Part shown: in pieces, positions 7,169 through 17,431 of the stretch
Layout: each line of letters opens with the position of its first letter
Position numbering within the stretch: the first letter of the stretch is position 1
Origin: DAOUEH01 sp034430515
Lineage (GTDB): Bacteria > Chloroflexota > Dehalococcoidia > Dehalococcoidales > RBG-16-60-22
Reading direction: 5' to 3'
NCBI GenBank assembly: GCA_034430515.1
Contig: DAOUEP010000045.1
Location: 1-39,902, forward strand
Length of the DNA: 39,902 bases
Made by a program: the position numbers and the translations under genes
Notes under the pieces: model-generated
What the model saw: the letters and a program-made list of their open reading frames with translations, nothing else
The model's database searches: none
What the model was told of the DNA's origin: nothing

Positions 7169-8521
7169 TTACTTGGCCGGTTTGGCGGCGGGCACGCTGA
7201 AGGTGAAGGTGCTGCCCTGGCCGGGCTGGCTCTCGGCTTTGATGGTGCCGCCGTGGGCCTCCACCAGCCGCCGGGCGATGGTGAGCCCCAGCCCGCTGCC
7301 GCCGGTCTCCCGCGTGCGGGACTTATCGACGCGGTAGAAGCGCTCGAAGATGAGGGGCAGCTCCGCCGCCGCCATACCCTCGCCGGTATCGCTGACGGAG
7401 ACGCTTACCATCTTGCCTTCGGCCCTGGCGGCCACGGTGATTTTGCCGCCCTCGGGCGTATGAGCCATGGCGTTTTCCAGCAGGTTGTGGAGCACCTGGC
7501 GTATGCGCTGGGAATCGATGGCGACCCTGGGCAGGTCCCGGCCGAGCCGGGTGGCGAGGCTGAGGCCGCGGGTGGCGGACTTGGGCTTGAGGGAGGTCGC
7601 CGTTTCCCTGATCAGGCGGGCGATGTCCTCCGTCCGGGTGACCAGTTTCAGCTCGCCGGCGTCGGCCAGGCTCAGCTCCTGGAGGTCGTGGATGAGCCGC
7701 GCCAGCGTGGACGCCTCTTCGTTGAGGGAACGGATGACGCCCTCGTCGGCCTTGATGACGCCGTCGCGGATGGCCTCCAGGTAGCCGCTCAGGTTGGACA
7801 GGGGCGTGCGCAGCTCGTGGGCGATGTCGGCCACCATGTTACGCCGCAGCCGCTGGGTGCGCTCCAGGTCTTCGGCCATGGTGTTGAAAGACTGGGCCAG
7901 CTCGCCCAGCTCGCCCTTAACGTCGGTCTTGACGCGGCGGGAAAAGTCGCCCCGGCCGAAGCGGCGGGCGGCGCTGGCGATGGCCTTGACCGGCGCCAGG
8001 ATGTGCCGCGAGAGGATAAAGGTAAGCAGGATGGCGGCGGCCACGGCGATAAGACCCCCCCAGAGGAAGAAGCCGCCGATGCTATTATAGGTAATTTCCA
8101 GCGAGCCCCCGGAGATGTCCGGCGATTCGCCGGGGGCGACGTAGACGCTGCCGATGGCCACCATCCCCGGCATGCGGAACATGTTGTGGCCAGGCTGTTC
8201 GGCGGCGTAGGGCTGGCCGATGAGGGTAGCCGCCGAGTCGGCGATGACGGTGCCCCGGGCATCGGTCAAAATAATGCGCCGCTGGAAAAAGCCGCCCCAC
8301 TGCTCCACCACCGCCTGCACGCCGTTCCAGCCCCCGGTGAGGCGATAGTAGCGAGCCAACTCCGTCTGTACCCGGTCTTCCTGCCCCACGGCGACGCGCT
8401 CCTCGAAGCGGTCCAGCTCGATGCGGGCGGTGCGGTGGGCCAGGAAAAAGGCCGAGCCGATGACGGCGATAATTACCACGGCGAAGGCGGCCAGCAGCCG
8501 GAAGTTAAGACTGTGTACCAT
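7169..8521 (-). CDS. HAMP-domain sensor histidine kinase
   Basis: A 450-residue membrane sensor kinase. Transmembrane helix 1 spans about 8-28, an extracytoplasmic sensor domain of about 120 residues follows, and helix 2 is at about 149-173. Then come HAMP (about 172-222), the dimerisation domain with His235 in AHELRTP, and the ATPase domain with N-box NLLENAMAHTP near 346, DTGEGM near 378 and GGSGLGL near 407. The sensor domain has no Cys and few His, so it gives no obvious metal-binding hint. Its start lies inside the upstream regulator gene (17-nt overlap) behind a GGAGG site, so the pair is translationally coupled. The signal is unknown; the neighbouring exported protein and copper ATPase make envelope or metal stress a guess. 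Confidence 0.93.
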   Translation of the reverse strand: MVHSLNFRLLAAFAVVIIAVIGSAFFLAHRTARIELDRFEERVAVGQEDRVQTELARYYRLTGGWNGVQAVVEQWGGFFQRRIILTDARGTVIADSAATLIGQPYAAEQPGHNMFRMPGMVAIGSVYVAPGESPDISGGSLEITYNSIGGFFLWGGLIAVAAAILLTFILSRHILAPVKAIASAARRFGRGDFSRRVKTDVKGELGELAQSFNTMAEDLERTQRLRRNMVADIAHELRTPLSNLSGYLEAIRDGVIKADEGVIRSLNEEASTLARLIHDLQELSLADAGELKLVTRTEDIARLIRETATSLKPKSATRGLSLATRLGRDLPRVAIDSQRIRQVLHNLLENAMAHTPEGGKITVAARAEGKMVSVSVSDTGEGMAAAELPLIFERFYRVDKSRTRETGGSGLGLTIARRLVEAHGGTIKAESQPGQGSTFTFSVPAAKPAK

Positions 8522-9206
8522 CGGCGGCCTCCAGCAGCTTGTAGCCGGCCCCGTAGATGGTTTTAATGTAGCGGGGGTTCCTGGGGTCGGGCTCCAGCTT
8601 GCGGCGCAGCTTGAGGATGTGCACGTCGATGGTGCGGTCGAAGCCGTCGAAGTCGTGCCCCAGGGCCTTATCGATAATCTGCGCCCGGCTGAAGACGCGC
8701 CCCGGCTCCTTGGCCAGCGTCCCCAGCACCTTGAACTCGACGGGCGTCAGGTGGAGGGGGCGGCCGGCCAGATACGCCTCGTGCTGCCGGAAGTTGACGG
8801 TGAGGGCGCCGTGGGTTATCTTTTCCGGGCCGCGCTCGCCGGGCAGGCGCCGCAGCACGGCGCGCACCCGGGCCGCCAGCTCGCGGGGACTGAAGGGCTT
8901 GGAGACGTAGTCGTCGGCGCCCAGGTCCAGGCCGCGGAGGCGGTCGTCGTCGGTGGTCAGGGCGGTGAGCATGATGATGGGCACCTCGGACTCCTGGCGC
9001 AGGACGCGGCAGACCTCCAGCCCGTCGATGCCGGGCAGCATCAGGTCGAGGACAATCAGGTCGGGGCGGGCCTCGCGGGCCAGCCGCAGCGCCTCTTCCC
9101 CATCGCCGGCGGTGATGACGCGGTAGCCGTCGCGGTTGAGGTAGAGCCTGACCAGCTCCACCGTCTTGGCGTCGTCATCGACGACGAGTACCTTTTTCCC
9201 CGGCAT
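8505..9206 (-). CDS. OmpR/PhoB-family response regulator
   Basis: A 233-residue two-domain regulator. The receiver has acidic residues DDD at 10-12, phospho-acceptor Asp54 in LDLMLPG, Thr81, and Lys103 in SKPF. The C-terminal winged helix carries LTPVEFKVL and the final hairpin GAGYKLL typical of the OmpR group. It is the partner of the downstream sensor kinase, with which it overlaps by 17 nt. A terminator between it and the upstream exported-protein gene suggests its own promoter; TATAAC at 9240-9245 on the minus strand is a possible -10. All phosphorylation residues are intact, so it is likely a conventional phosphorylation-dependent activator or repressor. Confidence 0.94.
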   Translation of the reverse strand: MPGKKVLVVDDDAKTVELVRLYLNRDGYRVITAGDGEEALRLAREARPDLIVLDLMLPGIDGLEVCRVLRQESEVPIIMLTALTTDDDRLRGLDLGADDYVSKPFSPRELAARVRAVLRRLPGERGPEKITHGALTVNFRQHEAYLAGRPLHLTPVEFKVLGTLAKEPGRVFSRAQIIDKALGHDFDGFDRTIDVHILKLRRKLEPDPRNPRYIKTIYGAGYKLLEAADGTQS

Positions 9207-9270
9207 ATAGCGCCCCCGTAGCGGGATATTCCTACCTTATGTTATAGCACAAATATTAATAAATTGTTAA

Positions 9271-9310
9271 AAAACGGCGGGAAGGGGGTGTCTGTCCCCC
9301 CTCCCGCCGG
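9271..9310 (-). terminator. Rho-independent terminator of the exported-protein gene
   Basis: Read on the minus strand, a 14-bp GC stem (CGGCGGGAGGGGG pairing with CCCCCTTCCCGCCG, loop ACAGACA) is followed by TTTTTTAAC. It lies 29 nt after the stop codon at 9339. Confidence 0.85.
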
Positions 9311-9338
9311 GGTAGTCCGGGCCAGTCCGGCCGGGCGT

Positions 9339-9836
9339 TTACTGGGCCGTATCATCGGGCGGGCCGAAGCCAAACCCGAAACCGTGTCGCTGGCCGGGGC
9401 CGCCTTGGCCGCCCCCGAAGCCGAAACGCTCCATCTGGAAATGCGGCAGGCCGCCGACGTCCGGGCGGGCCTCCAACCACGCCTTGAACTCGTCGCTGAG
9501 CCGGGCGTTCGGGCGGGCTTCCAGCCAGGCCTGGAGCGCGTCGAGCTGCTCCTGGGTGACGATGCCCTCGTCAATGAGTCGCTGCTCCAGCTGCTGGCGG
9601 GCCTGCGTGCCGAGCTGCTGCTGGGCCTGGATAAAGGACTGCTGCAGGGCCTCGGTGTCCAGGGCGATGCCGGTGTTCTGCTGGTAAATTTCGGCCACCT
9701 TTTCCATCAGCTGGGTCTGGGCGGGGCGGGGAGTGTCGTCGTCGCCATTGGCGGCCAGGGCCACCCCGCCGAAAGTGGCGGCGAGGACGACGGCTGCCAG
9801 CGCGGCAGCAATGATGAATTTCTTGCGCTTGAACAA
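9339..9836 (-). CDS. Exported small protein with AWLEARP repeats and Gly/His-rich tail
   Basis: A 165-residue protein with a Sec signal peptide (basic KRKK, hydrophobic core at 8-24, probable cleavage after Ala-Leu-Ala near 28). A Gln-rich helical segment follows, then VTQEQLDAL, which resembles the small YckD/DUF2680-type exported proteins. The motif AWLEARP occurs twice, at 103-109 and 119-125. The tail is rich in Gly, Phe and Pro, with a few His. The start is a TTG; GGAGGTG lies 7 nt upstream and no better codon is available. It is divergent from the copper ATPase and followed by its own terminator. Its function is unknown; it may be a periplasmic or surface stress protein. It is unlikely to be an enzyme. 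Confidence 0.78.
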   Translation of the reverse strand: MFKRKKFIIAAALAAVVLAATFGGVALAANGDDDTPRPAQTQLMEKVAEIYQQNTGIALDTEALQQSFIQAQQQLGTQARQQLEQRLIDEGIVTQEQLDALQAWLEARPNARLSDEFKAWLEARPDVGGLPHFQMERFGFGGGQGGPGQRHGFGFGFGPPDDTAQ

Positions 9837-9932
9837 CTTGGTTCACCTCCGTTTTATTGATTCCTGGTTAGAGGATAACAGCCAAATATTAAGATATAAT
9901 TAAGCGGCGGGGGAATCCGGGAATCACGGCCA

Positions 9933-9991
9933 TGAGATATAGCTCACATACGAGCGTGGGCTTTTTCGGCTACAATATATAATAATATAAT
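9933..9991 (+). promoter_or_regulatory. copA promoter region with a TGAG-N6-CTCA dyad
   Basis: A dyad TGAG-ATATAG-CTCA lies at 9933-9946. Downstream the AT-rich stretch offers three -10 candidates: TACAAT (9971-9976), TATAAT (9978-9983) and TATAAT (9986-9991). The first would place the dyad centre near -43, a usual activator position. No good -35 box is visible, which fits an activator-dependent promoter. The dyad is not a known copper-regulator site to my eye. Confidence 0.4.
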
Positions 9992-10005
9992 AGAAAGATA
10001 TAGCT

Positions 10006-12651
<2,646 letters not shown>

Positions 12652-12654
12652 CCG

Positions 12655-13845
12655 CTAGATAATGCCCTCGTTGGCGAGCTGGCTGATATCGTCCTCGCTC
12701 AGGCCGAGCAGCCCGGTGAGCACGTCGGAGGTGTTCTCGCCCAGGAAGGGCGCCGGATAGTCTATCCGGCCGGGCGTCCTGGAGAGCTTGAAGAGCGAGC
12801 CGGGCACTTTAACCTTGCCGGAGATGGCCTGCTCCACCTCGATAATCATGTCGCGGCTCAGTAGCTGCGGGTCGTTGCAGACCTCATCGAAGAACGGCAG
12901 CCGGCAGCCGGGCACGTCGGCGTCCTTGAGGAGACTAACGATTTCGTCGGTGGTCTTGTTCTTCGTCCAGGCTGAGATGGCCTCGTCAATCTCGTCGCGG
13001 TGCTGGTAGCGCTCGTTCTGGTTTTCGCCCAGCGGCGTGTTGATGAGGTCGCTCCGCCCCATCGCCTTGTAGAGGCGGTGCACCTGCGCCAGCACCCCGG
13101 CGGCGATGAAGACCCGCCCGTCCCGGGTGGTGTAGAGGTTGCAGGGAATCATGGCCGGGTGGCCGTTGCCCAGGCGCGGCGGGTTGACGCCATTGAGGAA
13201 ATAGTGGGGCGCGAACTCCACCGAGGTCAGGTGCCAGATGCAGTCCTGCATCGAGATATCAATAACCTGCCCCTCGCCAGTCTTCTGGCGGTGCAGGAGC
13301 GCCGCCACCACCGAGCAGGCCCCGAACAGGCCCGAGGAGAAATCGGCGATGGAGACGCCGCAGCGGGTGGGGGTTTCCTCGAAGCCGGTAACGATGGTCA
13401 TGCCGCCCATCGCCTGCGCCACCGGGTCGAAGCCGGGGTAGTCGCGGCGGGGGCCCGTCTGCCCGTAGGCCGATATCGAGGCGTAGATGAGGTTAGGATT
13501 GAGTTTGCACATCGCGGCGCTGCCCAGCCCCAGCTTGTCCATGGTGCCGGGGCTGAAGTTCTCCACCAGCACGTCCACTTTCTTAATCATCTCCCGGCAG
13601 AGGTCGAGCCCTTTTTGGGTCTTGAGGTCAACGGTGACGCTCTTCTTGCCCCGGTTGAGGATGATAAAGGGGCCGCCCTCGTGCCCCTCGGTATGGGGTA
13701 CGTCGTAGCGTATCAGGTCGCCGCCCTCCCGCCTCTCTACCTTGATGATTTCGGCGCCCAGGTCTTTCAGGAGCATGGTGCAGTAGGGGCCGGAATAGAC
13801 CTGGGTGAAATCGAGGACTTTAATGCCTTCCAGGACGCTGGCCAT
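12655..13845 (-). CDS. CaiB/BaiF-type class III CoA-transferase
   Basis: A 396-residue enzyme of the class III CoA-transferase family, which moves CoA between carboxylic acids through an aspartyl-CoA thioester. The start at 13845 has GAGGAGGT 4 nt upstream and gives the typical N-terminus (LEGIKVLDFTQVYSGPYC). Other family marks are VENFSPGTMDKLGLG, YASISAYGQTGP and the catalytic Asp168 in IADFSSGLFG, close to Asp169 of formyl-CoA transferase. Substrates cannot be read from sequence. ETF subunits and an acyl-CoA ligase nearby suggest activation and oxidation of organic acids. The gene is convergent with copA and lies just downstream of tRNA-Ile on the same strand. Confidence 0.92.
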   Translation of the reverse strand: MASVLEGIKVLDFTQVYSGPYCTMLLKDLGAEIIKVERREGGDLIRYDVPHTEGHEGGPFIILNRGKKSVTVDLKTQKGLDLCREMIKKVDVLVENFSPGTMDKLGLGSAAMCKLNPNLIYASISAYGQTGPRRDYPGFDPVAQAMGGMTIVTGFEETPTRCGVSIADFSSGLFGACSVVAALLHRQKTGEGQVIDISMQDCIWHLTSVEFAPHYFLNGVNPPRLGNGHPAMIPCNLYTTRDGRVFIAAGVLAQVHRLYKAMGRSDLINTPLGENQNERYQHRDEIDEAISAWTKNKTTDEIVSLLKDADVPGCRLPFFDEVCNDPQLLSRDMIIEVEQAISGKVKVPGSLFKLSRTPGRIDYPAPFLGENTSDVLTGLLGLSEDDISQLANEGII

Positions 13846-13939
13846 GTGTACCTCCTCGGCGGGGAGATTCCGAAACCGCTGGCAGGATTCACCGGCGGGG
13901 CGTCGCCGCGCGCGACGGCTGGCCGGGATTTTTCGCAAG

Positions 13940-14013
13940 TGGGCCAACCTGGGCTCGAACCAGGGACCTCAGTCTTATCAGGACTGCGCTCTAACCAGCT
14001 GAGCTATTGGCCC
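13940..14013 (-). tRNA. tRNA-Ile (anticodon GAU)
   Basis: On the minus strand the gene starts GGGCCAATAGCTCAGC and ends GGTTCGAGCCC...GGCCCA, 74 nt with the discriminator A. The acceptor stem GGGCCAA pairs with TTGGCCC. The anticodon loop CTGATAA gives GAU. The T-loop is GGTTCGAGCCC. The 3' CCA is not encoded. Confidence 0.97.
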
Positions 14014-14029
14014 GTGCCAACCGCCTCTA

Positions 14030-14059
14030 ATTGTACGATGAAAGAGCGGTGAAAATCAA
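14030..14059 (-). promoter_or_regulatory. tRNA-Ile promoter, TTGATT-N18-TACAAT
   Basis: On the minus strand the -35 box TTGATT is at 14059-14054 and the -10 box TACAAT at 14035-14030, with 18 bp spacing. The predicted start lies about 10 nt before the tRNA 5' end, a normal short leader. Confidence 0.6.
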
Positions 14060-14087
14060 GGCATAGAGCTAGTTGGCGCAGGCGGGC

Positions 14088-14636
14088 CTATTCGCCCGGC
14101 TCGATGGAGACCAGCTCGATTTCAAAGGTCAGTGTTTCCCCGGCCAGGGTGGAATTGGCGTCCATGGTGACGCCGGCGTCGGAGATATCAATGACGGTGG
14201 CGTAAAAGACGGCGCCGGTATCGGCCTGCAGCGGCACCTGCTGGCCTATCTCCAGCTCTATATCCTCGGGGAACTGTTCCCAGCCCATGGTAAAGACCAG
14301 GTCATCGCGGTAGTAGCCGTAGGCCTCATCGGGGGGCAGGGTGACCGTCTTCTGCTCGCCCACCTTCATCCCCCGCACGGCGTCCTCGAAGCCGCTAATC
14401 ATGTTGCCGGCCCCCAGGACGAACTCCAGCGGCTCGCCGCGGTCGTAGGATGAATCGAACTGGCTGTCGTCGTCCAGAGTACCGACGTAGTCCACCGTCA
14501 CGGTATCGCCGTCTTTGGCGACGGCGACTGCTTCGGTGCCGGTGGTCGTCGCCGGCGTGGTTTCGCCGCCGCAGCCCGGCAGCGCCATCGCGGCGAGCAA
14601 GATAACGGCGATTAAGATTATCGGTCTGTTTTTCAT
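14088..14636 (-). CDS. FKBP/SlyD-type peptidyl-prolyl isomerase lipoprotein
   Basis: A 182-residue exported prolyl isomerase. A signal sequence ends in LPGC with lipid-anchor Cys22, then a Thr-rich linker to about 40. The FKBP domain begins DTVTVDYVGTLDDDSQFDSS and continues with PLEFVLGAGNMISGFEDAV and GEQKTVTLPPDEAYG, all diagnostic. An insert-in-flap domain of the SlyD kind is present (about 110-165). It probably helps fold exported proteins at the outside of the membrane. GGAGA precedes the ATG. It follows etfA by 29 nt on the same strand and may share its transcript, with no functional link evident. The C-terminal His-rich tail of SlyD is absent. Confidence 0.92.
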   Translation of the reverse strand: MKNRPIILIAVILLAAMALPGCGGETTPATTTGTEAVAVAKDGDTVTVDYVGTLDDDSQFDSSYDRGEPLEFVLGAGNMISGFEDAVRGMKVGEQKTVTLPPDEAYGYYRDDLVFTMGWEQFPEDIELEIGQQVPLQADTGAVFYATVIDISDAGVTMDANSTLAGETLTFEIELVSIEPGE

Positions 14637-14665
14637 AATGTCTCCGAATCCCGGTAATAATCCGG

Positions 14666-15667
14666 CTATTTCGCCAGCAGCTCCTTGACCTTGGCGGTAA
14701 AGGCCGGCAGCACCTTTTTCCAGTCGCCCACGACGCCGAAACGGGCGTGGCGGAAGATATTGGCCTCGGCGTCCTTGTTGATGCCGACGATGGTCTTGGC
14801 GCCGGAGCAGCCGCTCATGTGCTGGGACGAGCCGGAGATGGCCACGGCGATGTAAAGCTCCGGGGCGATAATCTTGCCCGTCAGCCCCACCTGGGCCGTG
14901 TCCGGCATCCAGCCGTTATCGCAGGGCGGGCGGCTGGCCCCCACCGCCCCCTTAAACAGCTTGGCCAGTTCCTCCAGTTGGGTGAAGCCGTCGGCGCTGC
15001 CCATGCCCCGCCCCCCGGCGACGACCACGGCGGCGTCCTCTATCTTGACGCCGGCTACTTCTTCGGTCACCCGGTCGACGACCCTGGTGCGGACGGCGGC
15101 CTCGTCCAGTTCCGCCGCTATTTTAATGACCTCGCCCTGGCGGGACGCATCCGGCGCCAGGGGTGTAAACGCCTTGGTGCGGATGGTTACTATCTGGGGG
15201 TCGCTCGGGCTGGTGTAGACGGCCAGGGCGTTGCCGCCGTAGACCGGTTTGGTGGCCAGCAGGCGCTTGGAGGCGGCGTCTATCTCCAGTTCGGTGCCGT
15301 CCAGCGTGGCCGCCGTCCCCAGCCGGAAGGCCAGCCGCGGCGCCAGGTCGCGCCCGATGTCGTCCTGCCCCAGGATGATAATGGCGGGCTTGACCTGCCC
15401 GGCGACTTTCTCCATGACGGCGACAGCGGCGTCGGCGCGGTAGTCGGCCAGGGCGGGGTCTTCGACCAGGTAGACCTTGTCCGCCCCGGCGGCGATAGCC
15501 TCTTTGGCCAGGGCGTCGCCACCGGCGCCGACGGCGAGCACGCAGGCTAGTTCCTGCTTAAGCGCGTCGGCCAGCTTCCGCCCGATGCCGAGCCCCTCGG
15601 CGGTAATCGGCGCCAGGGCGTTATCCTTAACCTCGCCGTAAACGGCCACTCCCTGATGGTCAGCCAT
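14666..15667 (-). CDS. etfA: Electron transfer flavoprotein, alpha subunit
   Basis: The 333-residue FAD-binding subunit of ETF, which takes electrons from acyl-CoA dehydrogenases and passes them to the quinone or ferredoxin pool. The C-terminal FAD domain has VVAGGRGMGS, GLTGKIIAPELYIAV, GSSQHMSGC and GINKDAEANIF followed by FGVVGD, the standard signature. The N-terminal domain is the usual alpha/beta fold with ILGQDDIGRDLAPRLAFRLG. A GGAGGAG site precedes the ATG. It lies 51 nt after etfB. With an acyl-CoA ligase and a CoA-transferase nearby, it fits acid or fatty-acid oxidation; no dehydrogenase is in the window. Whether this ETF bifurcates electrons cannot be told from these motifs alone. 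Confidence 0.95.
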   Translation of the reverse strand: MADHQGVAVYGEVKDNALAPITAEGLGIGRKLADALKQELACVLAVGAGGDALAKEAIAAGADKVYLVEDPALADYRADAAVAVMEKVAGQVKPAIIILGQDDIGRDLAPRLAFRLGTAATLDGTELEIDAASKRLLATKPVYGGNALAVYTSPSDPQIVTIRTKAFTPLAPDASRQGEVIKIAAELDEAAVRTRVVDRVTEEVAGVKIEDAAVVVAGGRGMGSADGFTQLEELAKLFKGAVGASRPPCDNGWMPDTAQVGLTGKIIAPELYIAVAISGSSQHMSGCSGAKTIVGINKDAEANIFRHARFGVVGDWKKVLPAFTAKVKELLAK

Positions 15668-15718
15668 ATCTGTCTCCTCCAGGCTAGTTTAATAATGTTA
15701 AGCAATTATGAGCCGGTC

Positions 15719-16516
15719 TCAGAGCACCTTGGCCTGGCGGAGCTTGTCGGCCAGGGCGGCGGCGGCTTCTTCCGGGGTCTCGCCCGCGGCGAAGTCGCAC
15801 TTTCCCTCGTAGACCGGCTGGTAGAGCCGGCAGAGCTCGGCCCGCCGCCCGGCGGCGCCGACGGCGGCCGCTTCCAGGCCGATGTCGGCCGGCTTCCAGA
15901 CCAGCGGCGTAATCTTCTTGGCGGCCATGATGCCCTTGATGGTGGGGTAGCGCGGCTCGCCGATTTCGTTGCTGACGGTAACCACCGCCGGCAGCGGCAG
16001 CTCGACGACCTCGTAGCCCGTGGCCGTAACGCGTGATACCTTAACGGTGTTGCCGTTGGCCTCAATCTGCCTGGCCAGCGTTGTGCAGGGCAGCCCCAGG
16101 AGCTCGGCGATGCCGGCCCCGGTCTGGCCGGCGTTGGAGTCCGACGCCTCGCGCCCGCAGAGGACGAGGTCGTACTCGCCGATTTTCCTGATGGCGGCGG
16201 CCAGGGCGCTGGCGGTGGCGTAGGCGTCGCCGTCGCGGTAAGCCTCGTCCTCCAGCAGGACAAGCTCGTCGGCGCCCATCGCCAGCGGTTTCTTGACCAC
16301 CTCGCGCTGCAGATTGTCCCCCAGACTGAGGACGGTAATCTTGCCGCCGCCGGCGTCCTTGAGCTTGAGGGCGGCCTCGACGGCGTACTCGCCGTAGGGG
16401 TCGATGACCAGGGAGGCGCCGCGCATCTCGGCCTTGTTGGCGGCGGCGTCGATGTGAAAGCTGCTCGGCGGGGCTTCGGGGTCGATGACCTGCTTGACGC
16501 AGACGATAATATTCAT
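15719..16516 (-). CDS. etfB: Electron transfer flavoprotein, beta subunit
   Basis: A 265-residue ETF beta subunit, dimer partner of EtfA. It begins MNIIVCVKQVIDPEAPP, then NPxD-like VIDPYGEYAVEAAL, KITVLSLG, and the nucleotide loop LCGREASDSNAGQTGAGIAELLG. The signature region VELPLPAVVTVSN and PRYPTIKGIMAAKK follows, as in the family. The beta subunit binds AMP in classical ETFs or a second FAD in bifurcating ones. It is the first gene of etfB-etfA, starting 81 nt after the prmC stop. No strong promoter stood out in that gap, so it may be read from the prfA-prmC transcript or from a weak own promoter. Confidence 0.95.
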   Translation of the reverse strand: MNIIVCVKQVIDPEAPPSSFHIDAAANKAEMRGASLVIDPYGEYAVEAALKLKDAGGGKITVLSLGDNLQREVVKKPLAMGADELVLLEDEAYRDGDAYATASALAAAIRKIGEYDLVLCGREASDSNAGQTGAGIAELLGLPCTTLARQIEANGNTVKVSRVTATGYEVVELPLPAVVTVSNEIGEPRYPTIKGIMAAKKITPLVWKPADIGLEAAAVGAAGRRAELCRLYQPVYEGKCDFAAGETPEEAAAALADKLRQAKVL

Positions 16517-16597
16517 CCTGATACCTTCGTGTTGTCTTTAGGATTTGGAAAGGGTGGCGTCGGGGGGTTCCGGTCTAATTTAGCATCATCCCCGAAG

Positions 16598-17431
16598 CTA
16601 TGTCAAACGCAGGGATACGGCGCGGTCGATGCCGCTCAGGTCGGGGTAGACCGCGATTACGCCGCCGGGAAACGCCGCGCGCAGTAGTCCCGCGACCGCC
16701 GCCGCCTGACCCAGGCCGATTTCCAGCAGGATGCCCCCGCCCGGCTTGAGTCTTTCCCCGGCCTGACCGACCAGCGCCCGGATGCCATCCAGCCCGTCGG
16801 TCCCGCCGTCGCGGGCCAGGGCCGGCTCGCCGGTAAGGGAAATATCAAGCTCGGTACGGCGCACGTAGGGGAGGTTGGCGATAATCAGGCTGATGGGGGA
16901 AGGGAGGGGTGCCAGCAAGTTGCCTTGCAGAAAGGTGATTCTGCCCGTTACGCCGTGCCTGGCGGCGTTGGCGCGGGCTACTTCCAGCGCCTGGGGAGAA
17001 ATATCGGTGGCGTAAATTTCAGACTGCGGCAAGTGTACCGCCAGGCTCACGGCGATGGCGCCGGCGCCGGTGCCGATATCGGCGATGGTGAAATTCTCCT
17101 GGTCGCGGGCTATCTCGATGGCCCTCTCCACCAGCAGCTCGGTCTCCGGCCGGGGGATGAGGACGTGATTATTGACATAAAAATCCAGCCCGTAGAACTC
17201 GCGGTGGCCGGTGAGGTAGGCGGTCGGCTCGCCGCCGGTGCGGCGCCGGATAAACTCGGTAAGGGCGTCGGCCTGCTCCGGGGTCAGGTCGGCTTCGGGG
17301 CTGGCGAAGAGGCCGGCGCGGTCGGTAGCCAGGACGTGGCGCAGCAGCACCTCGCCTTCCAGGGCGGCCTCGGCGATGCCGGCCTCGCCCAGGGCGCGGC
17401 GCGCCCCGGCCAGCGCCTGCCGGCGGTTCAC
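16598..17431 (-). CDS. prmC: Release-factor glutamine N5-methyltransferase
   Basis: A 277-residue S-adenosylmethionine-dependent enzyme that methylates the Gln of the GGQ loop in release factors. The N-terminal helical domain (1-80) resembles PrmC. The SAM-binding motif is DIGTGAGAIAVSLA at 118-131, followed by YATDIS. The catalytic motif, NPPY in most PrmC, reads NLPY at 186-189. The GTG start overlaps the prfA stop (GTGA), and AGGAGGT abuts the GTG with almost no spacer, which is unusual and suggests coupling rather than free initiation. Its position directly after prfA, its substrate, supports the assignment. NLPY occurs in other N-methyltransferases, so activity is likely retained. Confidence 0.93.
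   Translation of the reverse strand: MNRRQALAGARRALGEAGIAEAALEGEVLLRHVLATDRAGLFASPEADLTPEQADALTEFIRRRTGGEPTAYLTGHREFYGLDFYVNNHVLIPRPETELLVERAIEIARDQENFTIADIGTGAGAIAVSLAVHLPQSEIYATDISPQALEVARANAARHGVTGRITFLQGNLLAPLPSPISLIIANLPYVRRTELDISLTGEPALARDGGTDGLDGIRALVGQAGERLKPGGGILLEIGLGQAAAVAGLLRAAFPGGVIAVYPDLSGIDRAVSLRLT

Noticed and set aside
13846..13947. Longer N-terminus for the CaiB-family gene, overlapping tRNA-Ile
   Set aside because: The added residues are basic and unlike the family, and the ATG at 13845 has a strong GAGGAGGT site.
16867..16878. PrmC considered inactive because NPPY reads NLPY
   Set aside because: NLPY is used by active N-methyltransferases such as KsgA, and gene order after prfA supports function.
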